This document shows, piece by piece, positions 62,758 to 64,000 of a stretch of 64,000 nt of DNA; position 1 is the first letter of the stretch, and every line of letters starts with the position of its first letter. The stretch is taken from assembly GCA_029959285.1 (NCBI GenBank), contig JASCOE010000017.1, positions 1-64,000 of the forward strand, given 5' to 3'. The stretch comes from Flavobacteriaceae bacterium PS02337. GTDB taxonomy: Bacteria > Bacteroidota > Bacteroidia > Flavobacteriales > Flavobacteriaceae. The translations under genes were made by a program, and so were the position numbers. The notes under the pieces are model-generated. The model had not been told where the DNA came from. It searched no databases and was given only the letters and a program-made list of their open reading frames with translations.

Positions 62758-62907
62758 TTAAACAAACATAGTTAGTCTGAGATAACTTTGTCAAAGTTTA
62801 AAACTTTGACAAAGCTTGCTTCAGAAATTACATAAAAGCTATGTTTGAGAAACTAGTTTCTTTCAATAACCTTTTCCAGAAAGATAAACCTATGTTTTTA
62901 TGTGTTT
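62758..62907. repeat. Palindromic repeat R, copy 2
   Basis: This copy shares with the reverse complement of 60416-60617 the AACAAACATAG start, the AACTTTGTCAAAG/CTTTGACAAAG pair, GAGAAACTAGTTTCTTTC, CCTTTTCCA and the CTATGTTT..TATGTGTTT end. It lies between the PPC gene and the Crp/Fnr gene. Confidence 0.75.
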
Positions 62908-62994
62908 AAAAAAATAAAATAACGAGGTAATACAGTTATTTTTATTTTGACAGATAAAACTTAAATTGGCAATCCAAACCGATACTTATAAAAA

Positions 62995-63585
62995 ATGCCA
63001 CAAAGTCCATCACCAGAAGATGTAAAGAGAATTTTCGAAACTTATTTTACCGCCGATATGAATATCTGGAAAGGTTTCTCGGAGAAAATTAAAGTTCGTG
63101 AATTTGAAAAATCTGAAATTATTAAAGATTATAATGGCGTAGAAAAATACCTCAACATCGTTATTAAAGGATCGGCAGGATTATTTGTTTGGGACGGAAA
63201 AAGAGACATTTGCATCAATTTATTGTATGAAAAAAGTTTTATCAGCGATTATATGTCTTTTTTAAATCAGCAGCCGTCTGTTATTAAAACAGAAGCTTTA
63301 GAAGATATTACGCTTTGGTCTATTTTTTATCAAGATTTAAACGAATTATATCAAAGATCTGAAACGGGTTTACGAATCGGAAAAGCTATTTCTGAAATGC
63401 TTTATGTTCGCAAACAGCAAGAACAGATTAATCTTTTGACGCTTTCTCCGCAAGAACGTTATTTAAAACTCATAGAAGGTCGTCCAGAAATTTTTCAAAG
63501 AACTCCATTAAAAATCATCGCTTCTTACCTCGGATTAACGGCAGAAAGTTTAAGCCGAATTCGAAAAAGAGTTATGGAAAAATGA
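62995..63585 (+). CDS. Crp/Fnr-family cyclic-nucleotide-binding-domain regulator
   Basis: A 196-aa protein. The N-terminal cNMP-binding-type beta-roll (about 15-125, VREFEKSEIIKDYNG, EKYLNIVIKGSAGLFVWDG) precedes a dimerisation helix. A short HTH follows (QRTPLKIIASYLGLTAESLSRIRKRV). It has only one Cys, so it cannot carry an FNR-type Fe-S cluster. Many Bacteroidota Crp-like proteins of this length act on nearby genes; targets here are not identified. Confidence 0.92.
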   Translation: MPQSPSPEDVKRIFETYFTADMNIWKGFSEKIKVREFEKSEIIKDYNGVEKYLNIVIKGSAGLFVWDGKRDICINLLYEKSFISDYMSFLNQQPSVIKTEALEDITLWSIFYQDLNELYQRSETGLRIGKAISEMLYVRKQQEQINLLTLSPQERYLKLIEGRPEIFQRTPLKIIASYLGLTAESLSRIRKRVMEK

Positions 63586-63659
63586 TTTCTTACCCAAAGT
63601 CAATTTTATTTTCATTTAGGCTCGCTAAGTTTGCTTCACTAAATCAAACAAAATAACCG

Positions 63660-64000
63660 ATGAAAAATAAAATCAACTTTGGAGCTATTATAGTTTATTA
63701 CGTAATTGCAATTATCTGCAGATATGCTGCTGTAAAAACCAATTTATTGGCAGGAATCGAAAGTGAATATTTAAAAATCTTACTTCGCGGCGTTGGTCCA
63801 GCAATTGGAGCTTATGTTGCAATAAAATTATTCGCGCTAAATAATCCGCTTTCTTTAAAAGGAATTTATAAAACTGTTCTAATTCCGTTTGCGGTTTATT
63901 GGATACTTCCTGTAGTTTTAATTTCTAGCGTTTATTATTTTACGCTTGGTAAATTTCCAATCTTACTAATGTTTACTATCGTAGTGTATGGTTTATTGGA
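63660..64000 (+). CDS. Multi-pass membrane protein, possibly CPBP-type protease (partial)
   Basis: The ATG at 63660 opens a frame that runs off the window after 113 codons. It shows TM helices at about 8-22, 42-58, 72-95 and 100 onward. The layout, with a polar segment ESEYLKILLRGVGPAIGAYVA between helices 1 and 2, resembles the start of CPBP (CAAX protease/bacteriocin-processing) membrane proteins. The catalytic EExxxR motif would lie beyond the end, so the call is tentative. Confidence 0.5.
   Translation, partial: MKNKINFGAIIVYYVIAIICRYAAVKTNLLAGIESEYLKILLRGVGPAIGAYVAIKLFALNNPLSLKGIYKTVLIPFAVYWILPVVLISSVYYFTLGKFPILLMFTIVVYGLL

Noticed and set aside
1-64000. tRNA, rRNA, CRISPR array, insertion sequence or prophage
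   Set aside because: No such structure, transposase, integrase or regularly spaced repeat array was recognised by reading; a covariance-model search would be needed to exclude small RNAs.

Overview
The window is an AT-rich bacterial chromosome segment that most resembles the genus Flavobacterium (Bacteroidota). The evidence is the gliding-associated ABC transporter genes gldF and gldG, the Bacteroidota ligase/exonuclease/Lhr/PdeM repair cassette, a CarboxypepD_reg-type TonB-dependent receptor, several Bacteroidota-only DUF families, and promoters of the TTG/TAnnTTTG type. No rRNA, tRNA, CRISPR array, transposase or prophage was seen. The species cannot be named from this sequence alone.

Layout. 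(1) 0.1-2.0 kb: a divergent pair, a DUF4294 secreted protein and an M42 aminopeptidase. (2) 2.1-9.6 kb: an OmpR-type regulator and histidine kinase followed by a three-gene CzcCBA-like metal efflux pump; phased direct repeats precede the pump genes. (3) 9.8-16.9 kb, mostly minus strand: two paralogous secreted ankyrin proteins around an SRPBCC gene, a GH26 mannanase, purC, a Cof-type phosphatase, a DUF6985 protein, a frameshifted DUF1801 gene and PhoH. (4) 17.2-23.4 kb: a SAM-hydroxide adenosyltransferase-like protein, a small monooxygenase-like protein, gldFG, dnaN and a DsbA-family protein, separated by palindromic intergenic repeats. (5) 24.1-29.9 kb: the DNA-repair cassette exonuclease-ligase-Lhr helicase-PdeM. 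(6) 30.1-36.1 kb, minus strand: a second metal efflux operon in which the RND pump is fused to its outer-membrane channel and is preceded by a small acidic secreted protein. (7) 36.3-38.2 kb: a four-gene minus-strand operon of unknown membrane and secreted proteins. (8) 38.5-44.7 kb: a LytS/LytTR-type two-component pair, a DUF4870 protein, an HxlR regulator and a large MscS channel.

(9) 44.9-51.5 kb: a plus-strand run nadA-nadB-ric-nrdD-(glycyl-radical ORF)-nrdG-CopD-like. It starts behind an FNR-like palindrome placed at about -41 of a candidate promoter, and it looks like an oxygen-limited or nitrosative-stress operon built around Fe-S and radical enzymes. The class III ribonucleotide reductase is split here: the catalytic polypeptide stops before the glycyl-radical motif, which lies on a separate 55-codon overlapping ORF in the +1 frame. 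(10) 51.6-57.0 kb, minus strand: an Imm33-like protein, a TIM-barrel protein, and a TonB-dependent receptor with a PepSY membrane protein (probable siderophore uptake). (11) 57.1-62.7 kb: a sucrose module of fructokinase, a sucrose-phosphate synthase/phosphatase fusion and a cytoplasmic GH32-like enzyme, then an exported PPC/DUF296 protein. The last two genes lie between inverted copies of a palindromic repeat. (12) The window closes with a Crp/Fnr-family regulator and the start of a multi-pass membrane protein.

The observations most worth following are the split NrdD with its stacked three-frame overlap with nrdG, the FNR-like promoter, the RND-channel fusion that keeps an internal signal peptide, the phased repeats before the first efflux operon, the intrinsic terminator inside the GH26 signal-peptide codons, and the sucrose module.
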